Shown here: positions 41,158-50,648 of the stretch, piece after piece | Position numbering within the stretch: the stretch's first letter is position 1 | Layout of the letters: every line of letters starts with the position of its first letter | Assembly: GCA_050633445.1 (NCBI GenBank) | Contig: JBOEGN010000034.1 | Location: forward strand, 1 to 64,000 | DNA length: 64,000 nt | Source of the DNA: Thalassobius sp050633445 | GTDB taxonomy: Bacteria; Pseudomonadota; Alphaproteobacteria; Rhodobacterales; Rhodobacteraceae | Reading direction: 5' to 3' | Made by a program: the position numbers and the translations under genes | Notes under the pieces: model-generated | Seen by the model: only the letters and a program-made list of their open reading frames with translations | What the model was told of the DNA's origin: nothing | Database searches by the model: none

Positions 41158-43449
41158 TTAGAAGTTGTCCATCCGAACAGTCATGACCATGTTGCCGCTG
41201 ACAGGTTCCGAAAAGTTGATCACGACCTGATCGTCGTTGGTACCTTGTTCGGCCTGAATGAACGGAAAATCCCAGTTCGCGACGTTGGCGGCGTTGCTGA
41301 TTTTACCCTCGGCGACCAGCGACGTGACGTTGCGCGCGCGGCCGTCAAAGGCAAGCACATTGCTACAGTCTACGGTCCAGGCATTGGACACGGTGCTTTG
41401 CGAAACGTCCATTACCCGCGGATTTTCGATGCTGCGTCCGATGTTGTTGAAGGTGTTGCCCTTAATCAGAATGTTCCGCATCCGGCTGAAGTTCAGATCC
41501 GCAAACGAGGTATCAACCCCTTCGACCCGATCCAGAACCGTGCGGATCGAGCGGAAGACATTCCCGGTGATGTTCAGTCCGGTGATGAAATGGTCTGCGC
41601 CGTAAGGCTTGACCACGATGAAACGCGACCAGGGGGCGGCATCAATCGCCTGAAATATGTTGTCAGAGATATTCAATGCGCTGAACGAATATTCGCTTTC
41701 TTGGTCGGGCTCTGAATGATGCTCGTTCGTCCATTCAATCGAACAATTGTCGATATAGTTGCCCGTGATGGTTGCCCGATTATGCGGGCTGGTCAGCACA
41801 AGCCCTGCCGTCCGTAGCCCTTCGGTTTCGTTGTCCCCCTGGAACCAGTGGTTACCGATGATGATCGAACTGGTCCCCCCCAAAACAGCAAAGTGACGGA
41901 ATTGGGTGATCCGGTTGTCTCGCAATTTTACGTCGCTGCCATTGGCGTTCAGCGCGACCGCAGTTCGGTTCTGGGCGGGCATCCCGCTTTGGTCAGACAG
42001 GAATTGGCAGCGGTCAATCAGCATGCCTTGGCAGCCCTCACCGATGCTGCTGATGCCGCGATCTTTGGGCCGGGTCATAAAGCTGTCCTTCAGCGTGAAG
42101 GTCAGGCCCGCCGGTGACATGATAATGCCGCTGCATCGGCCGTTACATTGGAACTCGATGTCCGACATGATAAATTTCGACAGCTTGTTGAAGCCGCTGA
42201 AATCCAGCATGTATTTGAAGCGCGTAAACGTATAGGTCTGCGTCCCCACGGCATCATACAGGGGTTTGGACAGGATGATTTGCCCCAGGCCCACGTTTTT
42301 TCCGGTCACATAGACCTCGCGCCCGACGCCGTTGCCCGAAACCAACGAGCCGACCGGAATGTTGGCTACGTTCGTCACGTTGGTCAGGATATAGCTGTAC
42401 GAAGTCGAATAGGTTGCGACCGATGTGTTGCTCTCGGTGTTCCACGCGGTCGAGGATTCGGCATAGAACTGGCCATTCATGATCTGCCGACGGGTTGCAA
42501 ATTCGGTTCGATTGGGAACGGCGGCTTGCAGGTCAATCGGCTCGGACAAATTGATAACACGACCGCCCAAGTCCAAAGATTCATGGCCTGCATTGTTCAG
42601 CAAGGATTGGAATGCCTTGCGAAAGGCCAGCGCTTCATCCCCATCAAAGGCGTCGATATAGCTGGGCAGATCAAAGTTTTTTGTGAGGCCCAACATGGCG
42701 GTGTTGGGCATGGTCAGGCTGCCCTCGAACCGAACCGGGCTTTCCATCGTGATGGTCGAACCGATGTAGTAAGTCCCCGCCGAAACAAGGATTTCACGCC
42801 CGTTTGCAGCGTCGTCCGCGGCCTCGAACGCGGCGGTGTCGTCGGTCACGCCATCACCCACCGCGCCAAAGTCACGCACGTCGACCCAGTCCATCATCTT
42901 GCGCAAGAAGACCTCGGTCACGTCCTCGATCTGGATGTCATCAATGCGGACGACGCCTCCATTCGAGCCGGTCAGATCCAACCCCAAATGGCCGATCGCC
43001 ACGGGATTGGGCCAGACAACGTCAACACCGTTGCGATTGCCCGAGCCAATAATCGCGCTCACCTCGACCACTTGCCCATAACTGGTCAGCGTAACCGAAG
43101 GGCCGACTTGCGTCAGACCCGAAACATGATCCCCCGAGCTGTTCCCCGGCCAGCCGGCAATCCGAACGCTGGGCAAGTTGCCACTGATTGCTTTGACCCG
43201 TGCGGTCACCTTCAGATAGCAACCAGGGAAAAACTGGGTCTCTCCCATATAGCGCACTTGCTGGGTCGAGTTGGTCTTCTGCAACTCCAGACAGCCCGCG
43301 AAATCCTGATCCGCCGGGACATAGGCCGCGTTCGTCGCGCCATCATAAGTATCAGAGCCGGGTGTGCCATGCCCGCTGGACCAAACATCCAACCCCTGTT
43401 CAAAAGGCGTGGGCATAAAGGTCACGCCATCGGTGATCGCTTTGTTCAT
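41158..43449 (-). CDS. Right-handed beta-helix (pectate lyase-like) protein, possible GTA head spike
   Basis: A 763-residue protein with no signal peptide. The N-terminal 200 residues form a beta domain (PFEQGLDVWSSGHGTPGSD, LELQKTNSTQQVRYMGE). Then VDVRDFGAVGDGVTDDTAAFEAA marks the start of a pectate-lyase-3 fold that runs through parallel-beta repeats (for example IIIGNHWFQGDNE, ATITGNYIDNC, LNITGNVFRSI, ILIKGNTFNNI). The DFGAVGDG motif is common in phage tailspikes. Similar Rhodobacterales proteins are, to my memory, related to head-spike proteins of Rhodobacter gene transfer agents encoded away from the main cluster; this is unconfirmed. Start 43449 (MNKAITDG) with AAAGGAAA before it. Confidence 0.75.
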   Translation of the reverse strand: MNKAITDGVTFMPTPFEQGLDVWSSGHGTPGSDTYDGATNAAYVPADQDFAGCLELQKTNSTQQVRYMGETQFFPGCYLKVTARVKAISGNLPSVRIAGWPGNSSGDHVSGLTQVGPSVTLTSYGQVVEVSAIIGSGNRNGVDVVWPNPVAIGHLGLDLTGSNGGVVRIDDIQIEDVTEVFLRKMMDWVDVRDFGAVGDGVTDDTAAFEAADDAANGREILVSAGTYYIGSTITMESPVRFEGSLTMPNTAMLGLTKNFDLPSYIDAFDGDEALAFRKAFQSLLNNAGHESLDLGGRVINLSEPIDLQAAVPNRTEFATRRQIMNGQFYAESSTAWNTESNTSVATYSTSYSYILTNVTNVANIPVGSLVSGNGVGREVYVTGKNVGLGQIILSKPLYDAVGTQTYTFTRFKYMLDFSGFNKLSKFIMSDIEFQCNGRCSGIIMSPAGLTFTLKDSFMTRPKDRGISSIGEGCQGMLIDRCQFLSDQSGMPAQNRTAVALNANGSDVKLRDNRITQFRHFAVLGGTSSIIIGNHWFQGDNETEGLRTAGLVLTSPHNRATITGNYIDNCSIEWTNEHHSEPDQESEYSFSALNISDNIFQAIDAAPWSRFIVVKPYGADHFITGLNITGNVFRSIRTVLDRVEGVDTSFADLNFSRMRNILIKGNTFNNIGRSIENPRVMDVSQSTVSNAWTVDCSNVLAFDGRARNVTSLVAEGKISNAANVANWDFPFIQAEQGTNDDQVVINFSEPVSGNMVMTVRMDNF

Positions 43450-43630
43450 TCCGTTTCCTTTCCTCTGACCCATTCGCGCAGGTGCCGAACAGGAAAACCG
43501 CTGTCCGGGGCAACGCCCGGGTCAGAGGGGGATAGCAAACAGAAGGTTAAAGTGACCTAAGACCACCGTGACGGTGCCCATAGGCGCGGTGGCCATTTGG
43601 TGACGTATTCCCCAAACATGGGGCCAAATG

Positions 43631-43662
43631 AAAAGGGGGCGCACATTTCTGCGCGGCCCCTC
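43631..43662 (-). terminator. Probable terminator of lysS
   Basis: On the minus strand AGGGGCCGCGCA pairs with TGCGCCCCCT (with a bulge) and is followed by TTTT. It lies about 25 bp after the lysS stop. Confidence 0.55.
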
Positions 43663-43683
43663 CAAAATTCGGTCAGTCAAGAG

Positions 43684-45258
43684 TTATCCCAGCTCGCCGG
43701 CCAAGCCCTTGTCGATCAGGGCAATGGTTTCCTCAATCCCATAAAGCGCGATGAACCCGCCGAAACGCGGCCCTTGGGATGCGCCCAGCAGCACCTCGTA
43801 CAACGCCTTGAACCAGGCGCGCATCGGGTCGAACCGCTCGCGGCCAACGCTGAACACCAGCCCTTGCAATTCCTCGGCATCCACAGCGCCATCCCAGGCG
43901 GCCAGCTTATCGCGCAGCTCGGTCAGGGCCTCGCGCTCCAGATCGGTGGGTGTACGGAACACCTTGGTCGGCTTCACGAAATCATTGTAGTACCGCACGG
44001 CAAAACCCGCCGCCTGATCCATGTCTGCATTGGTTTCCGGCGTGGCATCAGGTGCATAGCGCTGAATGAACCCCCACATCGTGTCCTTATTTTCAGCACC
44101 GGAAACCGAGGCCAGATTCAGTAACATCCCAAAGGGCACCAGCATGGTAGACGCAGGCGGGTTACCATTGTGGATGTGCCAGACTGGGTTGTTCACCTGC
44201 TGCGCCGCGTCCTGACCGGGGAAGGCGCGCAGCTGCTGGTGATATTCATCCACAGCCTTGGGGATCACGTCGAAATGCATCCGCTTGGCTGTCTTAGGCT
44301 TCAGATACATGAAATACGACAGAGATTCCGTGCTGGCATAGGTCAGCCATTCGTCGATCGTCAGTCCGTTGCCCTTGGACTTGGAAATCTTCTCGCCATT
44401 TTCATCCAGGAACAGTTCATAGGTGAAATGCTCGGGCTTTTTGCCGCCCAGAATTTGGCAAATCCGGTCATAGATCGGCGTATTGGTGCTGTGGTCCTTG
44501 CCGTACATCTCGAAATCCACGTCCAGCGCGGCCCAGCGGGCGCCGAAATCGGGCTTCCATTGCAGTTTCACGTTGCCGCCGGTGACGGGCAGGGTCCATT
44601 CTTTGCCGTCCTCGTCGTCAAAGGTGATCGTGTAGTTTTCCGCATTCACCTCTTTCATCGGCACATACAGAACGCGGCCGGTTTCGGGGTGGATCGGCAG
44701 GAAGATCGAGTAGGTCGCCGCACGCTCCTCGCGCAGAGATTTCAGCATGACCTTCATCACGTCATCATATTTATCGACGGCGCGTTTCAGCACCTCGTCA
44801 AACTGGCCGGTTTTATAGAATTCGGTGGCCGAGTAGAACTCGTATTCAAACCCGAAGGTGTCCAGGAACCGGCGCAGCATGGCGTTGTTGTGGTCGCCAA
44901 AGCTTTCGAATTCTTCGAACGGGTCGGGAACCGAGGTCAGCGGCTTCTGGATATTGGCGTGCAGCAGGTCCTGGTTCGGCACGTTTTCGGGGATCTTGCG
45001 CATCCCGTCCATGTCGTCCGAGAAACAGATCAGACGGGTGGGAATGTCGCTGATCAGCTCGAAGGCGTTGCGGACCATCGTTGTGCGCGCGACCTCGCCA
45101 AAGGTGCCGATATGCGGCAGGCCCGAGGGGCCATAGCCGGTTTCGAACAGGACATGTCCCTTTTCCGGGGCCTTCTTCTCGTAACGCTTCACCAGCTTGC
45201 GGGCTTCCTCAAAGGGCCAGGCTTTGGATTTCAATGCGGCGTCACGCAGTTCAGACAT
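43684..45258 (-). CDS. lysS: Lysyl-tRNA synthetase, class I
   Basis: A class I LysRS of 524 residues, the form used by archaea, spirochaetes and some alphaproteobacteria in place of the class II enzyme. The HIGH-type motif is in SGLPHIGTFGEVART (about residue 47) and KMSKS-type is KISKSKGNGL (about 287). The start at 45258 (MSELRDAALKSKAW) is preceded by CAAGAC. It is divergent from the TerB-like gene, which begins 122 bp away. Confidence 0.95.
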   Translation of the reverse strand: MSELRDAALKSKAWPFEEARKLVKRYEKKAPEKGHVLFETGYGPSGLPHIGTFGEVARTTMVRNAFELISDIPTRLICFSDDMDGMRKIPENVPNQDLLHANIQKPLTSVPDPFEEFESFGDHNNAMLRRFLDTFGFEYEFYSATEFYKTGQFDEVLKRAVDKYDDVMKVMLKSLREERAATYSIFLPIHPETGRVLYVPMKEVNAENYTITFDDEDGKEWTLPVTGGNVKLQWKPDFGARWAALDVDFEMYGKDHSTNTPIYDRICQILGGKKPEHFTYELFLDENGEKISKSKGNGLTIDEWLTYASTESLSYFMYLKPKTAKRMHFDVIPKAVDEYHQQLRAFPGQDAAQQVNNPVWHIHNGNPPASTMLVPFGMLLNLASVSGAENKDTMWGFIQRYAPDATPETNADMDQAAGFAVRYYNDFVKPTKVFRTPTDLEREALTELRDKLAAWDGAVDAEELQGLVFSVGRERFDPMRAWFKALYEVLLGASQGPRFGGFIALYGIEETIALIDKGLAGELG

Positions 45259-45380
45259 GTCTTGCTCCAACAGATTGGGGTCCGCGCGCGCCCAATGCGC
45301 GGCAGACCGCCGCTTCCTATTGCGGCAGGGGCCGACAGTCAATATTCTGCACTGCGACAACGATCATCAGGACATATGAA

Positions 45381-45812
45381 ATGACCGAAGAAGCAGACGT
45401 TTCCCACCCGCTCAGCCCGCAGGATTGCCTTGTGGCGTTGATGATTGCCGTTTCGGCCTCGGACGAGGAGCTGCGGACCGCAGAACTGGTCAAGATTCAG
45501 AACGCGGTGAATCACCTGCCGGTATTTGCGGATTATGACATTGACCGGATGAACGTGATGGGCAAAACCGTCATGGATTTGTTCGGAGAAGAGGACGGCC
45601 TGGACGCTTTGTTCGGCCTCATCCGCGAAAACCTGCCCGAGAAGCTGTTCGAAACTGCCTATGCGCTGGCCTGTGATGTCGCCGCCGCAGATGGCACCCT
45701 GAAAGAAACCGAGCTGCGTCTTTTGGAAGAGATCAGATACGAGCTGGACATCGACCGTCTGCACGCCGCAGCGATCGAGCGTGGAGCCCGTGCGCGCCAC
45801 ATCAGCCTATAA
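45381..45812 (+). CDS. TerB-like family protein
   Basis: A 143-residue helical protein with the TerB pattern CLVALMIAVSASDEELRTAE, then VMDLFGEEDGLDAL, and AYALACDVAAADGTLKETE. The acidic turns in the two homologous halves could bind metal. Related to tellurite resistance TerB, but no ter genes are nearby, so it is not a tellurite gene by context. AGGACATATGAA precedes the ATG at 45381. Confidence 0.8.
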   Translation: MTEEADVSHPLSPQDCLVALMIAVSASDEELRTAELVKIQNAVNHLPVFADYDIDRMNVMGKTVMDLFGEEDGLDALFGLIRENLPEKLFETAYALACDVAAADGTLKETELRLLEEIRYELDIDRLHAAAIERGARARHISL

Positions 45813-45887
45813 TAACACCCCGTCACATCTGCGTGGCGTCGGTTGCTAAACCTTTGACAGCTCGAACGGGTTGTATCATCCTGTTTG

Positions 45888-46325
45888 ATGATGAAGACTA
45901 AATTTTCTAGCCTTTTCGGGCTGTTGACACTTTTGATATCGGCCATCCCGCATGGTGCCGCCGCTGACGTACTGCAAATCCGCGTTGATCTTTCAGAACA
46001 GCGGATGCGTGTCTATCTGGACAATCGCAAGGTTTTTCTCTGGCCTGTGTCCTCGGCGCGCCCAGGGAAAATCACGCCGCTGGGCACCTTCCATCCGCAG
46101 TTTCTGTCGGCAAACCATCGTTCCAGCCTGTACAATAATGCGCCCATGCCCTGGTCGGTGTTTTTCCACGGTCACTATGCCATTCACGGCACGAATGAGG
46201 TGTCCAAATTGGGTAACCCAGCCTCGGCCGGGTGTATTCGCCTGCACCCAGAACATGCCAAGCAGTTGTTCGCTTTGGTCCAAGAGGCGGGCAAAGAAGA
46301 TACGTATATTGTTGTGCAGCCGTAG
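45888..46325 (+). CDS. L,D-transpeptidase (YkuD domain) protein
   Basis: A 145-residue envelope enzyme with a signal peptide (KTKFSSLFGLLTLLISAIPHGAAA) and a YkuD domain: SEQRMRVYLDNRKVF, HYAIHGTNEVSKLGNPASAGCIRLHPEHAKQLF split across the catalytic motif HGTN...SAGCIRLH, with Cys at about residue 121 as nucleophile. Such enzymes form 3-3 crosslinks or anchor proteins to peptidoglycan. ATG 45888 or 45891 are equivalent. dacB, another peptidoglycan gene, is the next gene, on the other strand. Confidence 0.9.
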   Translation: MMKTKFSSLFGLLTLLISAIPHGAAADVLQIRVDLSEQRMRVYLDNRKVFLWPVSSARPGKITPLGTFHPQFLSANHRSSLYNNAPMPWSVFFHGHYAIHGTNEVSKLGNPASAGCIRLHPEHAKQLFALVQEAGKEDTYIVVQP

Positions 46326-46554
46326 CCATTTTCGCGCATTAGGCGAAAGGTCGCAGGTAAAGCCTTTGACTTTGCGTCACCTCTGAAACACTCTGAACTC
46401 ACTTGGACTGCTTTAGGATTTGAAGATGCGATTCCGGCGCAATTGTCGCGCCGCTTAAATACCAGACTCATTCAGGCGCGCGGTTTCGCGAGCCATCAAG
46501 GCACTCATGGGGATGATGTGCCTTCTGCCGACGCGCTGCTCACGGTTCGTCACG

Positions 46555-46582
46555 ACAGGGTGCACCTTTGGGAGCACCCTGT
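46555..46582 (-). terminator. Hairpin at the end of dacB
   Basis: Perfect 9-bp arms ACAGGGTGC (46555-46563) and GCACCCTGT (46574-46582), 14 bp past the dacB stop on the minus strand. No T run follows, so termination is only possible. The gap 46326-46554 otherwise holds nothing I can name. Confidence 0.45.
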
Positions 46583-46595
46583 TTCCGTTCCAGCC

Positions 46596-48086
46596 CTAAG
46601 AGCCGTAATGTTGGGTCCAGCGTTCGATCAGTTGCTGTTGCAAGGTTTTCGAGCGCCGGTTCCAGCTGCGCGCGCCTTTGGGGCGTTCTCGTTGCGCTTC
46701 TGTCAGCCCGCTCCGTTGCATCTGGTCGGCTGTGAAAATGACAAAGGCCAGCTCGGGCCCATTCTGACGCCGGGCAAAACCCGCAAGGCTGCTGACAAAG
46801 TTCAACGTCCCGGTTTTGGCGTGCACCTTGACGGGATGGGTTTTGTTCACGCGGCCCTTGGCATCCCGCAGCGGGATTTTCTTTAGCAACGCGGTAAGGG
46901 CGGCGGATTTGTGGGCCGCAAGCAGCAGCCGCGCCATGTCCGTCGCCGATACCTGTGACGCATCGCCCAAACCCGAATGATCCACTAGTTTTGTCTTGGT
47001 CATGCCGTGGCGTTGCGCTGCCCAGCGGCTCATTTCCTTGGCCGAGCCGCGCATGCCGACGCGTCGTCCCAGACGTGCGTGGGTCGCGGCCATTCCAACC
47101 ATTTCGGCCGTTAGGTTGGTCGAATATTTTAACATTCCCCGCAAAATCTCGTCCAGCGGAGCACTGTTGAAAGCCACAAGGGTATCGCCCGCGGGCAGTG
47201 TCTTGATGGGTTTCTCGGGCTTCAGCGCGATCCCATGCGCGCGGGCAAAGGTCCGAAATACTTGACCTGCATAGATGTCCGGGCGTCGCACTGGCAGCCA
47301 TCGCGAGCCCTTTTTGCCCAAGGCGCCGCTGGCCACTGTCCACGCGTCTCGGCCATTTTTACTAGCATAGGTATAGACCGGCACCTTGCGTTGCACGACC
47401 GCCATGGTGGCGACTTGCACTTCGGGGCGATAGCGTTCTGATCGGGCGTCCAGGGTGACGCCCCAACCGCTATTGGCTTTGGCCCATTCGAAATGCACGC
47501 GGTTATAGTTCAGCGACAGGCCAGACAAAGCCGGGTTATAGCCCACGTGATCCGGCTGACTGGTGTCGATTTCAGAGGCATAGGGCACAGCACCGCCCCA
47601 AACCAGAAATGCACCCCGGACCTCGCGCAGACCTGCGGCCTTCATATCTGCTGCGATCTTTGCCAGGTCGTCAGTATCCAGCGTGGGATCACCGCCACCG
47701 GCCAGGATCAGGTCGCCGTGAAGGACTCCGTTCTGAATGGGGCCCGTGGTGATAAGGCGCGTTTGGAACCGGTGATTTGGCCCCAGATGCTCTAGCGCGT
47801 ACATGGCCGTAATTGCCTTGGCGACGCTTGCGGGGGGCAGGGCGGTATCTGGTTGAAAGCTTTCCAGAATTTCACCATTTGCGGGGTTCGCGACCACGAA
47901 GGCCACCTTGCCGCTCAGCCCTGAATTCGTGATCAATTGCTTGCTGATGGCCGGGTTGCGCAGCAATCCCTGGGGTCGCGTGTGCGGGCGCAACGAAATT
48001 GTCGGCGGATTGGCCTGCGCCGCGGGTATCGCGAGGAATGAGGCGATAGCGCCAAGAAATAAGCGTCTGGAAACTCGTCTGGTCAT
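46596..48086 (-). CDS. dacB: D-alanyl-D-alanine carboxypeptidase/endopeptidase (PBP4 class)
   Basis: A 496-residue class C-type low-molecular-weight PBP that trims stem peptides and splits crosslinks in the periplasm. The signal sequence TRRVSRRLFLGAIASFLAIP carries an SRRLFLG motif that looks like a Tat signal. The three penicilloyl motifs are SVAK (PPASVAKAITA, about residue 86), STN (LKYSTNLTAEM) and KTG (VHAKTGTLN). The start 48086 gives the expected signal. It may remove crosslinks near the L,D-transpeptidase gene to the left, but no operon links them. Confidence 0.93.
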   Translation of the reverse strand: MTRRVSRRLFLGAIASFLAIPAAQANPPTISLRPHTRPQGLLRNPAISKQLITNSGLSGKVAFVVANPANGEILESFQPDTALPPASVAKAITAMYALEHLGPNHRFQTRLITTGPIQNGVLHGDLILAGGGDPTLDTDDLAKIAADMKAAGLREVRGAFLVWGGAVPYASEIDTSQPDHVGYNPALSGLSLNYNRVHFEWAKANSGWGVTLDARSERYRPEVQVATMAVVQRKVPVYTYASKNGRDAWTVASGALGKKGSRWLPVRRPDIYAGQVFRTFARAHGIALKPEKPIKTLPAGDTLVAFNSAPLDEILRGMLKYSTNLTAEMVGMAATHARLGRRVGMRGSAKEMSRWAAQRHGMTKTKLVDHSGLGDASQVSATDMARLLLAAHKSAALTALLKKIPLRDAKGRVNKTHPVKVHAKTGTLNFVSSLAGFARRQNGPELAFVIFTADQMQRSGLTEAQRERPKGARSWNRRSKTLQQQLIERWTQHYGS

Positions 48087-48149
48087 GCGCAAATTAATAC
48101 GCCTGAACACGGCTGCGGCAAGTCACAATTCCACGCTACTGTTTCTGGT

Positions 48150-48749
48150 CTAGCGCCAATTGCCCTTCTCTCGGATTTTTGTCGAGGAATGATCAACCAT
48201 CGGTACGTTCAGAAAGCACCAGCGGGGTGGGGCGCTGTGACCCAGCGCGCGGCTGGCCGATTTGCTCAGGCGATATTGGCGGAACACGCGTGCTGTTTTG
48301 GACGACCGCGCCGAGATCCGTTGGCCCGGACGCGCCAGTACCCCAACAGAAACCGAGCGCATGATTTTCTGCCAATCCTGCCACTGGCTGAACTGCACCA
48401 GATTGTCTGCCCCCATCAGCCAGACAAACCGGACACCTGGATACATCCTTTGCAGCTTTGCCAAGGTCTGTGCGGTGTACCGGGTGCCGATCTGCGCCTC
48501 GATATCGGTGATTTTCACGCGTGGGTGCTGCATCACGTCGCGGGCATGGGCCATACGTTTATCCAGTTCCGCAGGGCCATGCTGTTTCAGCGGGTTTCCG
48601 GGGCTGACAAGCCACCAGACTTGATCTAACCCAAACCGTTTCAACGCTTCGCGTGTGATATGCGCATGGCCTTCATGGGCCGGGTCAAACGACCCGCCCA
48701 GCAATCCGATCACCTGACCGGCGCGTGCAAAAGGCATCCGATGGCGCAT
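48150..48749 (-). CDS. nadD: Nicotinate-nucleotide adenylyltransferase
   Basis: NadD adenylates nicotinate mononucleotide in NAD synthesis; nadE, the last step, is at 23 kb in the same window. The 199-residue protein has the nucleotidyltransferase loop IGLLGGSFDPAHEGHAHI (with the GxFDPxHxGH motif) and the C-terminal VPMVDHSSTKIREKG (SSTxIR). The start at 48749 is supported by GAGGAGG five bases before; the longer frame to 48806 has no good site. Confidence 0.94.
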   Translation of the reverse strand: MRHRMPFARAGQVIGLLGGSFDPAHEGHAHITREALKRFGLDQVWWLVSPGNPLKQHGPAELDKRMAHARDVMQHPRVKITDIEAQIGTRYTAQTLAKLQRMYPGVRFVWLMGADNLVQFSQWQDWQKIMRSVSVGVLARPGQRISARSSKTARVFRQYRLSKSASRALGHSAPPRWCFLNVPMVDHSSTKIREKGNWR

Positions 48750-48894
48750 TCCAGCCTCCTCAAGAGCCCCTTTAGTCTTGTCGTCGGGCGGAATTGTCAA
48801 TGTCATCTCGGATTTGCGCCACGGATTGCCCCCGCGCTTTGGCTCGGGTATCACACGCGCCAACACATGTATCACCCACTCGGAGCGACATCAG

Positions 48895-50550
48895 ATGGCA
48901 GCCTACCAGTACGTCTATCACATGCAGGGGGTCTCTAAGACTTATCCCGGCGGCAAAAAATGTTTCGAAAATATCCACCTGTCCTTTTTGCCGGGTGTGA
49001 AAATCGGTGTCGTCGGGACCAACGGTGCCGGTAAATCGACCCTGATGAAGATCATGGCCGGTCTGGACAAGGACTTCACCGGCGAGGCTTGGTCCGCTGA
49101 GGGGGCCAAGGTTGGCTATCTGCCGCAGGAACCCGAGCTGGACGCCAGCCTGGATGTGCGTGGCAACGTGATGCTGGGGGTGGCCGCCAAAAAGGCCATT
49201 CTGGACCGCTATAACGAAGTCGCGATGAACTATAGCGACGAAACCGCCGAAGAAATGGCCGAGCTGCAAGACAAGATCGACAGCGAAAACCTGTGGGATC
49301 TGGACAGCCAGATCGACGTCGCGATGGAGGCCTTGCGCTGCCCCGCCGACGATGCCGACGTGACGACCCTGTCGGGTGGTGAAAAACGCCGCGTGGCCCT
49401 GTGCAAACTGCTGCTCGAAGCGCCCGACATGCTGCTGCTTGACGAACCGACCAACCACCTGGACGCTGAAACCATCGCCTGGCTGCAACAGCACCTGATC
49501 GACTACAAGGGCACCATCCTGTGCGTCACTCACGACCGTTATTTCCTGGATGACATCACCGGCTGGATTCTTGAACTGGATCGCGGTCGTGGCATTCCAT
49601 ACGAGGGCAACTACTCGGCCTGGCTGGAACAGAAAGCCAAACGGCTGGAGCGCGAGGCCAAGGAAGACAAGGCCAAGCAAAAGACGCTGGAACGCGAACT
49701 GGAGTGGATGCGTGCCTCGCCCAAGGCGCGTCAGGCCAAATCCAAGGCCCGTATCAACGCCTATAACGAAATGGCCAACATGTCCGAGCGCGAAAAGCTG
49801 TCGCGCGCTCAGATCATCATCCCCAACGGCCCACGTCTGGGTCAGAAGGTGATCGAGGTCAACGGGTTGTCCAAACACCTGGGTGACAAGCAACTGATCG
49901 AAGGTCTGGACTTTAGTCTGCCACCCGGTGGCATCGTTGGTGTGATTGGCCCCAACGGCGCGGGTAAAACCACCCTGTTCCGTATGCTGACCGGCCAGGA
50001 ACAACCCGACGAGGGCAGCGTAGACTACGGCGATACCGTCAAACTGTCCTATGTCGATCAGAACCGCGATGACCTGAACGCCAATGAAAACGTCTGGGAG
50101 GCGATCGCCGACGGTCAGGACATCATCAAACTGGGTGACGCCGAGGTGAACGCGCGGGCCTATTGCTCGGCATTCAACTTCAAGGGCGGATCGCAGCAGA
50201 AAAAGGTGTCTTTGCTGTCCGGTGGTGAGCGGAACCGTGTTCACATGGCGCGCCTGTTGCGCTCGGGCGGTAATGTGCTGCTGCTCGATGAACCGACCAA
50301 CGATCTGGACGTCGAAACCCTGCGCGCATTGGAAGACGCGCTGGTCGATTTCGCCGGTTGCGCCGTGGTCATCTCGCACGATCGCTTCTTCCTTGACCGG
50401 ATTTGTACCCACATCCTGGCCTTCGAAGGCGACGCCCACGTGGAATGGTTCGAGGGCAACTTCGAAGACTACGAAGAAGACAAGAAGCGCCGCCTGGGTG
50501 CCGACGCGCTGGAGCCGAAGCGGATCAAGCACAAGAAATTCTCGCGCTAA
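48895..50550 (+). CDS. ettA: Energy-dependent translational throttle protein EttA (ABC-F)
   Basis: EttA binds the ribosomal E site and tunes elongation by energy state. The 551-residue protein has two ABC domains: Walker A GTNGAGKSTLM and GPNGAGKTTLF, signatures LSGGEKRRVAL and LSGGERNRVHM, and Walker B LLLDEPTNHLD and LLLDEPTNDLD, with the charged arm/linker (KAKRLEREAKEDKAKQ) between them. The start 48895 (MAAYQYVYHMQGVSKTYPGG) matches the family N-terminus. Confidence 0.95.
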   Translation: MAAYQYVYHMQGVSKTYPGGKKCFENIHLSFLPGVKIGVVGTNGAGKSTLMKIMAGLDKDFTGEAWSAEGAKVGYLPQEPELDASLDVRGNVMLGVAAKKAILDRYNEVAMNYSDETAEEMAELQDKIDSENLWDLDSQIDVAMEALRCPADDADVTTLSGGEKRRVALCKLLLEAPDMLLLDEPTNHLDAETIAWLQQHLIDYKGTILCVTHDRYFLDDITGWILELDRGRGIPYEGNYSAWLEQKAKRLEREAKEDKAKQKTLERELEWMRASPKARQAKSKARINAYNEMANMSEREKLSRAQIIIPNGPRLGQKVIEVNGLSKHLGDKQLIEGLDFSLPPGGIVGVIGPNGAGKTTLFRMLTGQEQPDEGSVDYGDTVKLSYVDQNRDDLNANENVWEAIADGQDIIKLGDAEVNARAYCSAFNFKGGSQQKKVSLLSGGERNRVHMARLLRSGGNVLLLDEPTNDLDVETLRALEDALVDFAGCAVVISHDRFFLDRICTHILAFEGDAHVEWFEGNFEDYEEDKKRRLGADALEPKRIKHKKFSR

Positions 50551-50570
50551 AGCGGGTTGAGATTACGAAC

Positions 50571-50597
50571 AGGGCGGCCCTCGGGTCGCCCTTTTTT
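50571..50597 (+). terminator. Terminator of ettA
   Basis: AGGGCGGCCC (50571-50580) pairs with GGGTCGCCCT with one mismatch, followed by TTTTTT. It lies 20 bp after the ettA stop. Confidence 0.82.
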
Positions 50598-50648
50598 GTG
50601 TCCGCGTGCGGCACTCCAAGAAAACGGGGAAACGTGCTATACTCGCGC

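Noticed and set aside
41158..43449. Secreted pectin-degrading enzyme
   Set aside because: There is no signal peptide and no sugar-uptake or catabolic genes nearby; the beta-helix alone does not show lyase activity.
45381..45812. Tellurite resistance gene
   Set aside because: Only a TerB-like fold is present. There are no other ter genes, so a tellurite role is not supported.
48772..50532. 586-codon minus-strand frame opposite ettA
   Set aside because: Shadow of ettA; Val/Leu/Gln-rich with no motif and no ribosome-binding site.
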